NCBI GenBank assembly: GCA_028751875.1
Contig: CM054155.1
Span: 1,787,282 to 1,851,281, forward strand
DNA length: 64,000 nucleotides
Source of the DNA: Rapana venosa
Taxonomy: Eukaryota; Mollusca; Gastropoda; Neogastropoda; Muricidae
Direction of reading: 5' to 3'
Shown here: one piece after another, positions 49,301 to 60,659 of the stretch
How the letters are laid out: each line of letters begins with the position of its first letter
Position numbering within the stretch: position 1 is the stretch's first letter
The notes under the pieces: generated by a model
What the model was told of the DNA's origin: nothing
The model's input: only the letters and a program-made list of their open reading frames with translations
Database searches by the model: none
Made by a program: the position numbers and the translations under genes

Positions 49301-50760
49301 CGAAAGCAAATCTTGACCAGGGAAATAAAAAAAAAGAATCACACAGCGTCAAAAAAATCCCGCAAGATGAACCCCCAAAACAAATTTGAGGTCTTTAAAA
49401 AATTTAAAAAACAAAAAACTACAATCTCGGTTTGCAAATAAAAGAAACAATCCACGAATTCTTTATGAAAACACAACACTTGGGGAAAGAATCCCACAAA
49501 ATGTTTTTCCAAAAAAAGGCATAACACCCTTTTCAAATATAAAAAAAAAGAATTGGGTTTTTCATTAAAAACACCTTTTGTTTTGCGCTGACAGGGGCAC
49601 ACAAACCGCCACCACCAAACCCCCAACCCGCCCCACCCACAGGGACAGGGTGGGTTAGGAAACCAAATCGGCCCCTTACTGACTATTAAAAAAAAATTTG
49701 CCTACAAAATTGGGAACCCTTCCCTTTTAATTGGTTTCTGTTGTTACTGGTATTATCAACGCAAAAAAAACCCTTGGGGGGATTTATGGGAGAGCTTTTT
49801 TGGGGGGTTTCTGGTTTTTTGTTTTTTGGTTTTTCTTTTTTTCTAAAATAAAAATAAACAGGGGCCGCTTAAAACCCAAATTACTTTTTTAAAGCAGTTA
49901 AAATTTTTCATATGACTGTCTCTTACAAGGGGAATAATCATTTTTTTTTTTTTGCCCCCTGGGGTTTGGGGGTAGTAGTTTTTTCCCCCCGTTGTTGCTT
50001 TTGTTGTTGTGACTAAAACTTTTTGCTGCTGGGGTTTTTTTAAAACGTTTAATTTTTTTCCCCTGGGACTCATCTCCGCCCATAATAATTTTTGTGTTTT
50101 TAGTTTTGTAATTGGGCCCATTTGTAACTGAATGTTGGAAAACCCGCATATTAAAAAAAAATTCCTTTTAGCCAAAATTTTACCTTTAAACCCTGCATAG
50201 GAAGAAAAATCCCCTTTATAATGCTTTTGCTTGATTGTAATCAATGCCGAGTTAATACTTTTCTTCAAATTTTTCTAGAAACCCGCTTCTGGGCATCAAA
50301 CCCCCCCGCCACCAAAATACTTTTATCTTGTCTGTGCCCTTTTCACCAAGGGGAAACCCCACACATAAGGGCCCCAAAAGAGTCTTTTAAACCTCTTAAT
50401 CCTGGGCTTTGTTAACCCCTTTACCTTTTCAAGAAAAAAAGTCGTCCAAAAAATACAGGGACATTTGGGGTCTAAATTTAAAACCCAAAAACAACTCTTG
50501 CACCACGCGAGAAAAAATGTATTTGGAGGCCACCCCTCATAGGTTTTTAAAACCCCTGTGGGACAAAACCCCCAAATACAAGTCCCCCCTCCCGATTTTT
50601 TTTCCTGTGTTTTTTCCCGAATGCATTCCTTAAATCAATATTGAACTCATTTCACATCTCCATACGCCTTCATGGGTTTAAACCTACATTAAAAGGGGTT
50701 TAAGTTACTATCAGGGGCATGGGACCTGCAGCTTTAGAAACACACCCTAACTGATATAAA
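46400..50760. other. Distal part of the virus-like element, right copy, genes unresolved
   Basis: Partner of 20640-24600. Coding-like patches on the plus strand are a segment at 48313-48513 (LEHPDLLNLKS), a Lys-rich basic segment at 49232-49441 and VPVHQGE-type sequence near 50335-50400. On the minus strand there is a frame at 50268-49843 (TKATTGGKN, IPLVRD). The basic segment could be a core or DNA-binding protein. I cannot identify capsid, ATPase, protease or integrase, and no terminal inverted repeat is visible. Confidence 0.35.
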
Positions 50761-51002
50761 ACATTTAAAAATACTTTATATGATTTTGCTAAAAACTAGT
50801 TCGGTGCTCCCTGAAAATGTTTGGGTTAAATTTTTGTTTTGCTGTTGGTTGGGGTGTGTGTGGGGGGGTGGGCCCTGCGTGTTTTTGGGGGGGTGGTGTT
50901 GTGGGTGTGTGTTGAGAGAGAAAAGAGGGAAGAGAGAGAGAGAGTGTGGGGTGTGGGGTGTGTGTGGTTTTTTTTGTGTGTGTGTGGAAAAGGGGAAAGG
51001 GT

Positions 51003-51820
51003 GAATTAAAGCTTTTAACTGACTTTTTTTTTAAAAACCTTAATAAAGATCGTTTTAAAAATTGACTTTACCTTTTCCGCTCCCTTTAAAGATTAATTTC
51101 GAATGTTTTTCGAACCTTGACAAAAAAATTATTGAGTATACAAATTTAAAGTATGATACAAAAAACTTTTAAAATTATAGAGAGTTTTATTGAGACATTT
51201 GGGTTCAGCGATTCTAACATAATACTTATACCCCTCAATCTTTGGAATATGTTCGTGGGATTTTATTATTGTTATTGATGGTGTTCATGTCAACATTCTG
51301 TGTGTAATATATAAATATATTATGCATATGTAAAATCAGGTAGAGCTGTGGTACGAATTGCAGATACTATTTTACATGGAATTGCATGTTTTGTCTCAGA
51401 CTGTGTTCATCGTCCATTCTTTTCAGATTTGGTTTACTTTTTCTATATCAGCTTTTCATTCTGTTTCAACTGGCATAGAAATATTCTTACAAGTGAATAC
51501 TGAAAATATATTTTCATATGGAAAATCCAACTATATCTTTTTTCTTTTAAAATACCTTTGATAGGGGAATAAGGTGACAAACGGCATGTATTGCTTGCGG
51601 CTGATATGACCATGAATGTTCAGTAACCGGCAAAAGTAACATGATAGAACTGTATAACTTGTTTTGATATATACAGGTGGGTTTTCATTCCCGTCGGCAT
51701 ACAGAATGAAATCCTGTAGTCAGATGTGCCGGACCTTACTTATGAGGGGCTTAACTGCAGCAAGACACAGTTTCACCTCTACGGCAAACAGCAATCGTGG
51801 TTACTTATCGTTTGAAAACA
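51003..51820. other. Cleaner unique segment inside the insertion
   Basis: About 800 bases without smearing. A frame from 51664 reads about 57 codons before entering the (AAT)n array. TTGATATATACAG just before GTGGG (51665-51677) looks like a splice acceptor, so a short host exon is possible, but I recognise no protein. Confidence 0.3.
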
Positions 51821-51821
51821 T

Positions 51822-51827
51822 TGTTGA

Positions 51828-51876
<49 letters not shown>

Positions 51877-51925
51877 TATGGAATTTATATAGCGCTGAAT
51901 CTTGTAAAGCAAGAAATCAAAGCGC
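51822..51925 (-). mobile_element. LINE-C-type 3' end fragment with (ATT)n tail
   Basis: Minus strand: AAGCGCTTTGATTTCTTGC, TTTACAAGATTCAGCGCTAT, then ATAAATTCC and about 15 ATT units. It resembles the LINE-C terminus and the short element at 29603-29785. Confidence 0.55.
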
Positions 51926-52039
51926 TTAAATGTACAGATAGAGGAAAATGTAAAAAAAATAGCAAAAAGATGAGCAAAAATAGAGAAATGTACAGATAGA
52001 GCAAAGTTACCAGTTGGCGTAAATATATTCTAAACCAAA

Positions 52040-52110
52040 TAACATTTTATTTATTTATTTTATTCTTTTTATATCGAGGATAATGGAATAAGCACTCATG
52101 TGATTATTTA
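52040..52110. repeat. Short dispersed segment shared with 30270-30345
   Basis: TTTTATATCGAGGATAATGG and following bases with CACTCATGTG recur in nearly the same form at 30296-30340. Probably a fragment of a common repeat family. Confidence 0.45.
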
Positions 52111-52264
52111 CAGCCAGTCCCCGTGTGTAGAGGAACAGAGAAACATAAGGAATGTACATGTACATGTGAGACAATGACACACATCCTATGTCTTACAAGT
52201 TATCATGTTGACAACCAATTACTGTGCTAGTAAAAAAGTTATACAGTTATTAATGGATGATATG

Positions 52265-52495
52265 TTTGCCCCTTTCGACTTAATAATAATAGAAAATATA
52301 TAATGATAATAATTTAAAAAAAAAATAGTAATAAAACAATACAATAAAATGATAATATATAATATTTAATATAATAAAAATAAAATAATATAAAATATGA
52401 TAATGATGATGATAGATGATGATGATGATATGATATGATGATAAATATAATAATATAATAATAATAAAATAATAATAATATATACACAACAAAAA
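52265..52495. repeat. AT-rich (ATA)n/(GAT)n low-complexity tract
   Basis: Imperfect ATA, AATAT and GAT repeats, no coding content. Confidence 0.8.
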
Positions 52496-52574
52496 CTAAC
52501 AGCAATAATGCAAAAAAACATATTACTTTGTATGCTCTTTTAAGGTTTTCCAATAACTTGCTAGCCAGATCACT

Positions 52575-53495
52575 ACCCAGGGTCATCTCCCTTGGTGCCA
52601 AAACTTACCCTCAGGGTCTCTGCCTGGTATGCCAAGTCACTTCCCTCAGTATCTGCCTCATAGCAGTCCCTACCCTTAGGTCACGCCCTTGTTGCCAAGT
52701 CACCTAACCTTCAGTCTCTTGCCCTTGTATGCAGTCCTCTACCTTGATGCACACCTTACCTGGTATGCAATCACCTTACCCTTCAGGGTATCTTGCCCTG
52801 GTATGCAAGTCAATTCCCTTCAGGTCCTTGCCTTGGTGCCATCACCTTACTTCGATCATCTTGCCCTTGTATGCAAGTCACCTTACCCTCGTATGCCAAG
52901 TCACCTTACTTGAATGAATAATAACTTAGGGTCAATTGCCCTGATGAATCACTTACTTCAAAAATCTTCTGTAAAAATATCACCTTTACTTAGTAAAATT
53001 GCTTGGTATGAAGTTGATGATTCAGGCATCTTGCCCTTGTATGAATCATGATAACTTGCTATGAGATCAATTTAATAGATCTGCCCTTTATAATACTAAT
53101 TCAAGTCACTAGCCTTGTAAAGCAATATTTCCCTCATAACTGCCTTGTAATAAGTCACCAATTATCACTTCCCTTTATAGCTCAATCATTTCTTGTATGC
53201 AATACTTACACATGGTAAAGCCAATCACCTTACCCTTCAGGGTCAACTTGCCTGGTATGCCAATCACTTACCCTTTATGCATATTACCCTTGGATGCCAA
53301 TCACCTTAAACCCCTTTAGGGTCCAACTTGCCCTTGGTATGCCAAGTCACCTTACCCTTCAGGGTCATCTTGCCCTTGGTATGCCAAGTCACCTTACCCT
53401 TCAGGGTCACTTGCCCTTTGGGTATGCCAATCCCCTTTACCTTCAGGTCATCTTGCCCTTGGTACCCAATCCCTTACCCTTCGGGTAAACTTCCC
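52575..53495. repeat. 42-bp minisatellite, about 20 imperfect units
   Basis: The unit contains CTTGCCCTTGGTATGCCAAG then TCACCTTACCCTTCAGGGTC and two more bases. It is clearest at 53325-53450, where three consecutive units keep a 42-base period, and scrambled at 52910-53230. Because 42 is divisible by three, repeated frames such as LPLVCQVTLPFRV appear; I treat these as incidental. Confidence 0.8.
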
Positions 53496-53601
53496 TTCTA
53501 TATCGGGGCCAGCGTGCCGTGTCAGCCAGATTCACTGCTCGGGACGTCGCCTGCCATTCGCACGTGTTCCTGCACCCCTCGGCATGGGGGGCGCTAAAGC
53601 A

Positions 53602-54578
53602 AGGAAGGGAAGGAAGGAAGGAAAAGGAAGAAGGAAAAGGGGGGAAGGGGGGGAAGAAGGGGGGGGAGGGAAGGAAGGGAGAAGGAAGGGAAGGAGGAAG
53701 GAAGAAAGGAAAGAAGAAAGGAAGGAAGGAGGGGAAAGAAGGAAGAAGGAAGAAAGGAAGGAAGGAAGAAAGGAAGAAGAGGATGGAAGGATAAAGGAAG
53801 GAAGGAAGGAAGGAGATGAAGGAGGAAGGAAGGAAAGGAAGGAAAGGAAGGAAATGGAAAGGAGGAAGAAGAAAGGAAGAAAAGAGAAGGAAAAAGGGAA
53901 AGGGAAAGAAAGGAAGGAAAAAGGAAAAAGGAAGAAGGAAGAAGGAAAGAAGGAAGGAAGGAAAGAAGGAAGAAAGAAAAGAAAAAGGAAGAAAGGAAGA
54001 AAGGAAAGGAAGGAAGGAAGGAAGGGAAAGAGGGGAGGAGGGAAAGGAAGGGAAGGAAGGAAGAAGGGAAGGAAGGAAGGAAGGAAAAAGAAAAGAAGGG
54101 AAGGAAGGAAGGTAAGAAGAAAGGAAGAAAGGAAGGAAGGAAAGAAGGAAGGAAGAAGGAGGAAAGAAGGAAGGAAGGAAGGGAAGAAAGGGAGGGAAGG
54201 AAGATAAAGGAGGAAGGAAGGGAGAAAGGAGGAAGGAAGGAGAAATGAGGAAGGAAGAAAGAGAAGGAAGGAAGGAAAGAAGGAAGGTAAGAAGGAAGGA
54301 ATGAAGGGAGGCAGAAAGGAAGGAGGGAAGGGAGGAAGGTAGGAAGGAAGGAAGAAAGAAGGAAGGAAGAAAGGAAAGAAGGAATGAAGGAAGGAAAGAA
54401 GAAAAGAAGAAGGAAAGAAGGCGAAAGGATAGGAAGGAAGGAAGAAGGAAGAAAGGAAGGAAGGAAGGACAGAAGGAAGGCAAGAAGGTAGGAAGGAAGG
54501 AAGACGAAAGGAAGAAAGGAATGAATGAAGGAAGGGAAGAAGGAGGGAAGAAGGAAGGCAGGAAGAAAACAGGAGGGA
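53602..54578. repeat. (GGAA)n purine tract of nearly 1 kb
   Basis: About 975 bases almost without pyrimidines on the plus strand. Overlapping Arg/Lys/Glu-rich and Ser/Phe/Leu-rich frames are compositional. Confidence 0.95.
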
Positions 54579-54844
54579 ACGTTGATGACGATATTGATCG
54601 AAAGAGATTTCCGTTTATAACTTTCCGCTGTCTTTCCTGTACGATTTCCCGAACTCCCCTTTTCTTTTGGCCCTTTTTTTTTTCCCAACCCTAAGCTCCC
54701 TCCCTTCCCTTTCCAAACATATCCATCACTTTTTTCTGGTTTTAAACTGAGTCCATGACCACCAAACCCGGCCCCCTCCCTTTATCCACAGGATACATGC
54801 CCAGGTTCATGACGGGCCCCCCTTTTAAACACCAGGGGCCCGTC

Positions 54845-54896
54845 CCTAATAAAAAAAGAAGAAAAAAGAAGAAGAAAAGAAAAGAAGAAAGAAAAA

Positions 54897-54928
<32 letters not shown>

Positions 54929-55065
54929 AAAAAAATAATTTAAAAAAATTTTTTTTTTGATTTATTGAAATAAAAAAAAAATTTTTAAAATTTTAAAAAA
55001 AAAATTAATTTAAAAAATTAAAAATTAAAAAATTTTAAAAAATTAAATTTTTTTTTTAAAATTTA

Positions 55066-55162
<97 letters not shown>

Positions 55163-55165
55163 AAT
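54845..55165. repeat. A/T homopolymer block
   Basis: Long A runs followed by mixed A/T and then a T run of about 50. Likely a collapsed or mis-called homopolymer, possibly SINE tails. Confidence 0.7.
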
Positions 55166-55345
55166 TTTTTTTTAAAAAATAAAAAGTGCAAAACCTTCTC
55201 CACTACCAGGCTCCGTTCAGAAGGAAGAAATTTTGGGAGGGCACTGCAAGGGGAGTTTTTTGGGTGGGGAGAAGTTTCCCGGCTTCACGACGTTGGAATG
55301 CCGACACACGCATTAACACCACACCCATTCACCACACAAGAAACA
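55165..55345 (-). mobile_element. SINE-2 fragment, 5'-truncated
   Basis: Minus strand matches only the 3' part of SINE-2 (GGCATTCCAACG, AACTTCTCCCCACCC, GGTTTTGCACTTTTTATTTT). It lacks the tRNA head and has its poly-A side against the homopolymer block. Confidence 0.55.
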
Positions 55346-55399
55346 AAATCGTTTAATAAATTTCTGTGCGAAGGTTTTTACGATTCTCCCAAACTAAAA

Positions 55400-56750
55400 A
55401 GGAGCTCCTTTGCCCAGTGGTAACAGCAAAACTCAACCAAGATCTAAGAGTAACTTACATATCTTCTTTTGTAAGGTGCCAAAAACGTCTTGAAAAAATG
55501 CTTGGGTTTTGAATAGCCCCCATTTAAAAGAATCATTTTGGGGATACGGTAGGTTCCTTTGGGGTGGTGCTTTTGCTAAAGATGGTGAAAAAAACCTTTG
55601 TCGGTAAAAGACCCATTGACTTGGCAGTAAACTTTTGTTTTTGTAACCTGTCTCAGTTAAACAAAACCCCACAAAACCAAGTGGTGACGAAGGCTTCTTC
55701 CCCCATCACCCCTTTTGATTTCTAGAAAATTCCTTCCACCCGCAAAGCAATTACGGAAAACCAGACTAGCTTTACCACTTCAGTTTAAAGAGAGGGAAAG
55801 AAGGCTTCCATAAAACACTCTGTTAAAAATCAAAGACCAGCAAAAGAACAGTTGATTTAAAAAAATTTTACATATTACATTGGGAATAAAATAATATAAA
55901 TACTAATTACATACAAAACCCATGTCCGCGTCCCCAAAAAAGGCACCTGAAAAATGCCCCAACTATTGAGTTTTAAGTCTTGGTGATTACAAGTTTTTGG
56001 AAGGGGGGGAGTTTGGGTTAAAGTTTTGCTTTTGGTACACAAATGAGGGATACTACAAGCGCACAGAAATAGAAGAAGCAAAAAAAACCTCGGTTTCCTA
56101 AATTTGAACAGTTGCGAAATGTTGAATTTTAAAGCATTAGCAATGATTTTACTTACAAAGAAACATATAAAGCTAAAAAAATGGCACTTCAAACCGACGG
56201 AAACTGGAGATCAAGTTTGGTTTTTCAGTCCATCACTCTTATGCTCCCAACAAAATTTTTGTAAAGCCATAAATGTTGGCCAGAAACATGCACTAGCATA
56301 TAATCCCCAGCAGAAAATGAAGTAGAGATAATGCATTACGAAAAGATACGTTACTTGTTTTCATAGAAAAGACTCATGACTAAACAATCCCCACTTGCTA
56401 CAATTCCCTTCCATACTTTCCTCGGGAATGCAGTCACAGGGGTGTTTGTTCGGTTGCAAAGAAGCAGAGTACTTTCTTGTTATGAGGGGTTTTTCATTAA
56501 GGGAAAGACCCGATGTTGATCCCCTCAGGTTTGCTATTCTTTTGGGAATAGCGGCGGGTGACAATGACATTGAAGGGAACATTTCCGAAAAAGTCAACTT
56601 GCTCCTCCCCACCAAGCTGACAAAATTACACGCTCAATCTACACCACTTTGACCTTGTTGCAGTCTATTCCAGATGTTGTCTGTCCGAACATTACAAAGA
56701 TTACTGTTTGAATCCCAAATAAAAATTACAAAACGTTTTTTTTAAACATA
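55400..56750 (+). other. Uncharacterised coding block of the virus-like element, right copy
   Basis: Partner of 18700-20200. Coding-like patches on the plus strand are one around 55600-55720 with PSGDEGF, a frame at 56104-56325 (MILLTKKHIKL, GDQVWFF) and a frame at 56395-56652 (LRFAILLGIAAGDND). The same residues recur in the left copy in different local frames, so these are likely true proteins disturbed by indels. No family assigned. A capsid or packaging protein is possible by position only. Confidence 0.4.
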
Positions 56751-56859
56751 TAAGAAGAAGTGACAACTGAAAATACCTAAAGTTCCCAGGGGCACCAACC
56801 CTGAACCTTAATGATAATCAAAAAACCTTTTTTTTGAAAACTTACACAGATGCAGCTGA

Positions 56860-57120
56860 TATGAGCAACAATAGCAAAGTATACAAAATGCAGGCTGGAA
56901 AACAGTCAGCATTTACGTTTTGGCTTTTTTTTATCGGGTACAGAAAAACTGTCTACAGCCCAGCGGGAACAGGCTTGCTCTCTTGGCTATGGAATTTGGG
57001 CTCCGATCAATAGCTTTGGGCTCTTTTTCAATAACGCGGGAGCCTGTTTCATTGTACAATTCTTTTCGAAAAAGGTTGTGCAAAAAACTAAAAAACATGA
57101 TGTGTGTTCCTTGACATTAC
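56860..57120 (+). CDS. Small membrane protein next to polB, right copy
   Basis: Starts near the ATGAGCAACAATAGC at 56859 (NNSKVYK patch), followed by a hydrophobic, aromatic stretch and a second hydrophobic stretch (ALGSF). The residues match the left copy through about position 70, though one frameshift near 57000 is likely. It precedes polB on the same strand by about 350 bases of AT-rich sequence. Function unknown. Confidence 0.5.
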
Positions 57121-57473
57121 CCAAGCAAGCTCATCGGCTTATTATTAAAAGCTCTAACAGATTCCACAATACAGAAGGGGTTCAAGCGTCTCAGGATGAC
57201 TATAATGACACAAGCGTCAAAAGTTCGACCCCCGAACAAACAACAAAAAGCTTGCCTGGGGACATTGACCCAAAAAAAAAGGAATATTAAAAAGGGGGTA
57301 TCTGCTTCCCCAAGCAGTGCTTAAAAGGTCCTGATTTATCTTTTAAAGGATAAGAATTACCTGCGAAATTTCACTGCTTCTACCGAAGAAAAACAAAAAA
57401 AAGAAAAATTTAATTAAAAAATTTAAATTAATTTTTGTTTTTATATATGGTTAGAGTTTTTGTGGGGCTCAGT

Positions 57474-60400
57474 ATGGACAAAGTGTTTAGACATGAGAAA
57501 AATTGTTACCAAGCGAAAAACGTGGGTACAAAGCTTTCAAGATGCAATGCAAAAATACCAGAAACCAAATCAGGGATCCACCAGTAAAGTGCAGTTGGTT
57601 GCTAAAAATTCTATACAAAACAGCAAATAAAGATGAAAAATTTAACTGTTCATGTGTCAAACACACAAAAAACCTGAATCCTTTAAAGAGCTCAACAAAA
57701 CCCTGGGCGATGGTTGCGAAAACATAAAATTTCTGCGAACAGCAAGAATGGGGGGATCGGATGGCCAGTTGGAAGGTTCTTCGCTCAACTAAAGCAAACA
57801 AGTTTTCATCCCTGTTGGTAGAAGTTACCCCCCCTTCCCCCCTGAGTTGTAGAAAAAAACGTGCTGTCGGGGAAATTCGAACAAAGATGATAAGTATTTT
57901 ATTGGGGGTTTTTTTGTGTGGCTAGGTGTCCCCTGTGGCAAAGAATGAGAGAGAGTTTCAAACTTCATAAACATCGTGCAACTTGATTTACGGGCATTGA
58001 TTTTCCCCTGTGGCTGTTAGGATTTTGAAAGTTTTGAGGAACAAAACCCACCATCAGTGTGAATGTTAACCCCGGAAAGATCAGCCCTATGCCACTCGCA
58101 TTTCAAAAAGTCTCCCACGTAGGTATCCCCACAAAAAACCATGTAGATTATTGTTTTTAAAATACATTATAATTTTTTAGAACAATGATGACTTCTGCAC
58201 AGCAAAAAACATCAGCACAAAAAAAGAGTTTTGAAACAGCGGGGGTTCTTTTCCCCATTTTTACAGGCAGCAGACAAACACAGAAAGCATGCAAGATGAG
58301 CCGAAAAAATCACTGAACTTGAAACACCAAGGGCCCGGGAAGCAAGGTTTGACTTCAAAAAACATAAAGAAGCTAAAAAAGAGTCCATTGTATTGTATGT
58401 GACTTTGAGTCTATCATTGTGCCATCCCAAGGGGCCGGCACCGGAACGGCCCTAAAACGTCTTACTCAGTAATCATCATGTTTTTTTCATTTTTTTATGT
58501 TTTTGTTAGTCAATGGGGCACACTCAGGCCATTTTTGTATCGGGCCAGACGGGCTAAGCTTTTTTCCCTTTGAACCATAAAAGCGAATCTAACCAAATAT
58601 CTCAACAGCAAAAACCCACAAGAGATCATTTTGTTTATGAAAACCAGGAACAGTATGCTTCTGCCACACATTGCTGGATTTTTTTGGTTTTAAATTTATT
58701 AACACCACGTGGCAGACAATCAACGTCGAGTTTATGACCCATCATGGGAAGTTTCTGGGAAAACATAGTAAGTGTAATCTACAACTAAAGTAGATCCCCA
58801 AAACCCGGACTGCCCGTCTTTTCCCATCTAGAGGTTAGATTACACCTAATTATGCAGGCGTAACTGATAGGTATAAGGGGTTACTGCTTGCCAGTCATCA
58901 AAGAAGTACCCGACTTTTTACATAAATGCTTTTCCTTCTTTGATTCTGCAAAAAACGATGGGGTCCTAGAGCCCTTTTCTTCATCACTGAGTATTGCTCA
59001 ATTTCAGAAAAATACTTCGACACAAAATCATGCAAAAAGGCGTTATCCTTATGGTACATGAACCCGGAAAGCTTTGATGAAGAAGAGCTGCCGCCAAAAA
59101 GAAGCATTCTTTGCAGTTGCGGTAAAGGAATCAGTGAGATGAATGCAGCTAGTGGGGGATGGCAAAGATGCGTGTCGGACGATGGGGGTTACCATGATCA
59201 TATCTACTTGGATGCAGTTTTCTTGTGATGTCTTTGAAACTACAGAAAGACTGGAAGAAACATTCGGACTAACCCATCACACTATTCACGCACCGGGAAT
59301 GTCTTTGGGGTGCTTCTTTAAGTTTATGGGGTGCAGATTGATTTGTTGTTTACAGCCCAAAGCTCCAAATGATTTAGGATGGTCTCGTGGTGGCTCGTTA
59401 TCGCACTTCTGAAGGCCCCCAAAAATATTTTGAAGACAGATCCTAGCAAAGCTTCTAACTACACATGTACTTGGACGCAAACAAATTTTAGGTGGCGATG
59501 TGTCAGTATACCACTAAAAACTTTCAGTTGTTTAATGGTCCCTTTTTTTGTTTATGGGTTCTAATGCGTTGTCCAAAAGGTGCCTATCAAGCATAGGTTT
59601 GGATCTTAGAAGTAGATTAGTCTACCCCAGAAATACATGATGGCACAATGACTACCCAATGGCTGCAGAAAGGGCCCAAAACATTCCAAAAGAACCACCA
59701 AAACTTTCCAAACTTAAATGCAAGGGGATGTAGTTTTTTTACTACGTGCTACAGTTCTACCTAAGGATGGGTTTAAAACTTTTCTGCTTTATCGTTTCAT
59801 TTTTTTTGACCAAGAGAAAAACTGAAACCATTTCATCAAAAAAACACTGATCTAGAACGAAGGGGAATGATGCATCAAAAAGGGTTACTTCAAGCTCATG
59901 AACAACAGCGCTTTGGTAAAACAATGGGGAACCCACAAAAAGAAAAGATTTTTGATTAGTCACAAAAAAAAAAACGGAAGCCTAAAGTAACATCAAAGCA
60001 AGCTACAAAGACTACAGGCAAATTTTTTGACAGTCTGTATGGCTCATGATGAAAAAGTTGCAGGTTAAACTTTGCAAACCAGTACCCTTGGGTTTAGTGT
60101 GCTGGAGTGTCAATGTGGAGTTTTGTATGATTATTCAAGGTAAAAAATTCCCGCGTAAGGGTCTTGTACACAGACATAGACTCTTTATCCTAAAACATCC
60201 CCCGAAGATATAACAAAGACCCCGTAGAGGTGTAGCGCTGGGATCGAGTCAGTATGACACCATGATTATCCAAAAGACAGTCCCTTGCATTCATCAGTAA
60301 AAAAAAAAAGTTTTTTGGAAGATGAAGGATGAGATGAACGGCACATTTCAAAGAATATGTTGGGCTGAGGGGCCCAAAAGTATAGCGTTTCAAACCGGAC

Positions 60401-60648
60401 AGGGTTAAAAAAAGGCAAAAGGGTTGGGAAACGGTGGGCAAAACAAGCATCAGTCATGTAACTACAAAAGGGCCCCTTTTAAGGTTGGTTTTTCATATGA
60501 CAACCCCAAAACCGCTAACCCCGCACCAAATCAACACAACTTTTGTTTGAAAAAAAAAAAATTTATTGCGCAGGATACCCAAAAAAAGTAATTCACCAGA
60601 GCACTCATACGCCTTGGACACTGGAGAACAAAAAAAAGTAATGAATTA
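57474..60648 (+). CDS. polB: Protein-primed family B DNA polymerase of a Polinton/adintovirus-like element, right copy (frameshifted)
   Basis: The start ATG at 57474 is shared with the left copy, and the gene runs to a stop near 60648. In order: N-terminal region (57474-58200); zinc-finger-like AADKHRK region (58268-58290); exonuclease I motif DFES (58401-58412); an HAPGMS block (about 59288-59306) typical of this polymerase family; DAN (59474-59482) leading into the first palm motif; an HNDYPMAAE patch (about 59651-59677); palm motif B as NNSA then FGKTM across a frameshift (59901-59925); catalytic motif C YTDIDS (60167-60184); and a KMKDEMNGTF thumb patch (60320-60349). The order and spacing fit DNA_pol_B_2, the polymerase that replicates Polintons and adintoviruses with a protein primer. 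There is no intact frame, but conservation of all motifs in noisy sequence suggests that many breaks are consensus errors. Confidence 0.8.
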
Positions 60649-60659
60649 ATTTTTTTTTT

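Larger units (their letters stand above)
50760..55165. other. 4.4-kb insertion specific to the right copy
   Basis: Left and right arms align up to about 50750 (partner about 20640) and again from about 55380 (partner about 20160), but the sequence between has no left counterpart. It is made of GT/GA patches, a cleaner unique segment, an (AAT)n tail, AT-rich repeats, a 42-bp minisatellite, a GGAA tract and an A/T homopolymer block, ending at a SINE-2 fragment. Confidence 0.7.

Noticed and set aside
52575..53495. CRISPR-like repeat array
   Set aside because: Units are contiguous 42-bp tandem repeats without unique spacers, in a eukaryotic sequence.
53443..54688. Frames over 300 codons of Ser/Phe/Leu or Lys/Arg/Glu
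   Set aside because: They span the GGAA tract; no codon structure or homology.
57487..57801. Minus-strand 104-codon frame with conserved partner at 17771-18145
   Set aside because: It is the antisense of the polB N-terminal region; similarity between arms reflects the duplicated DNA.
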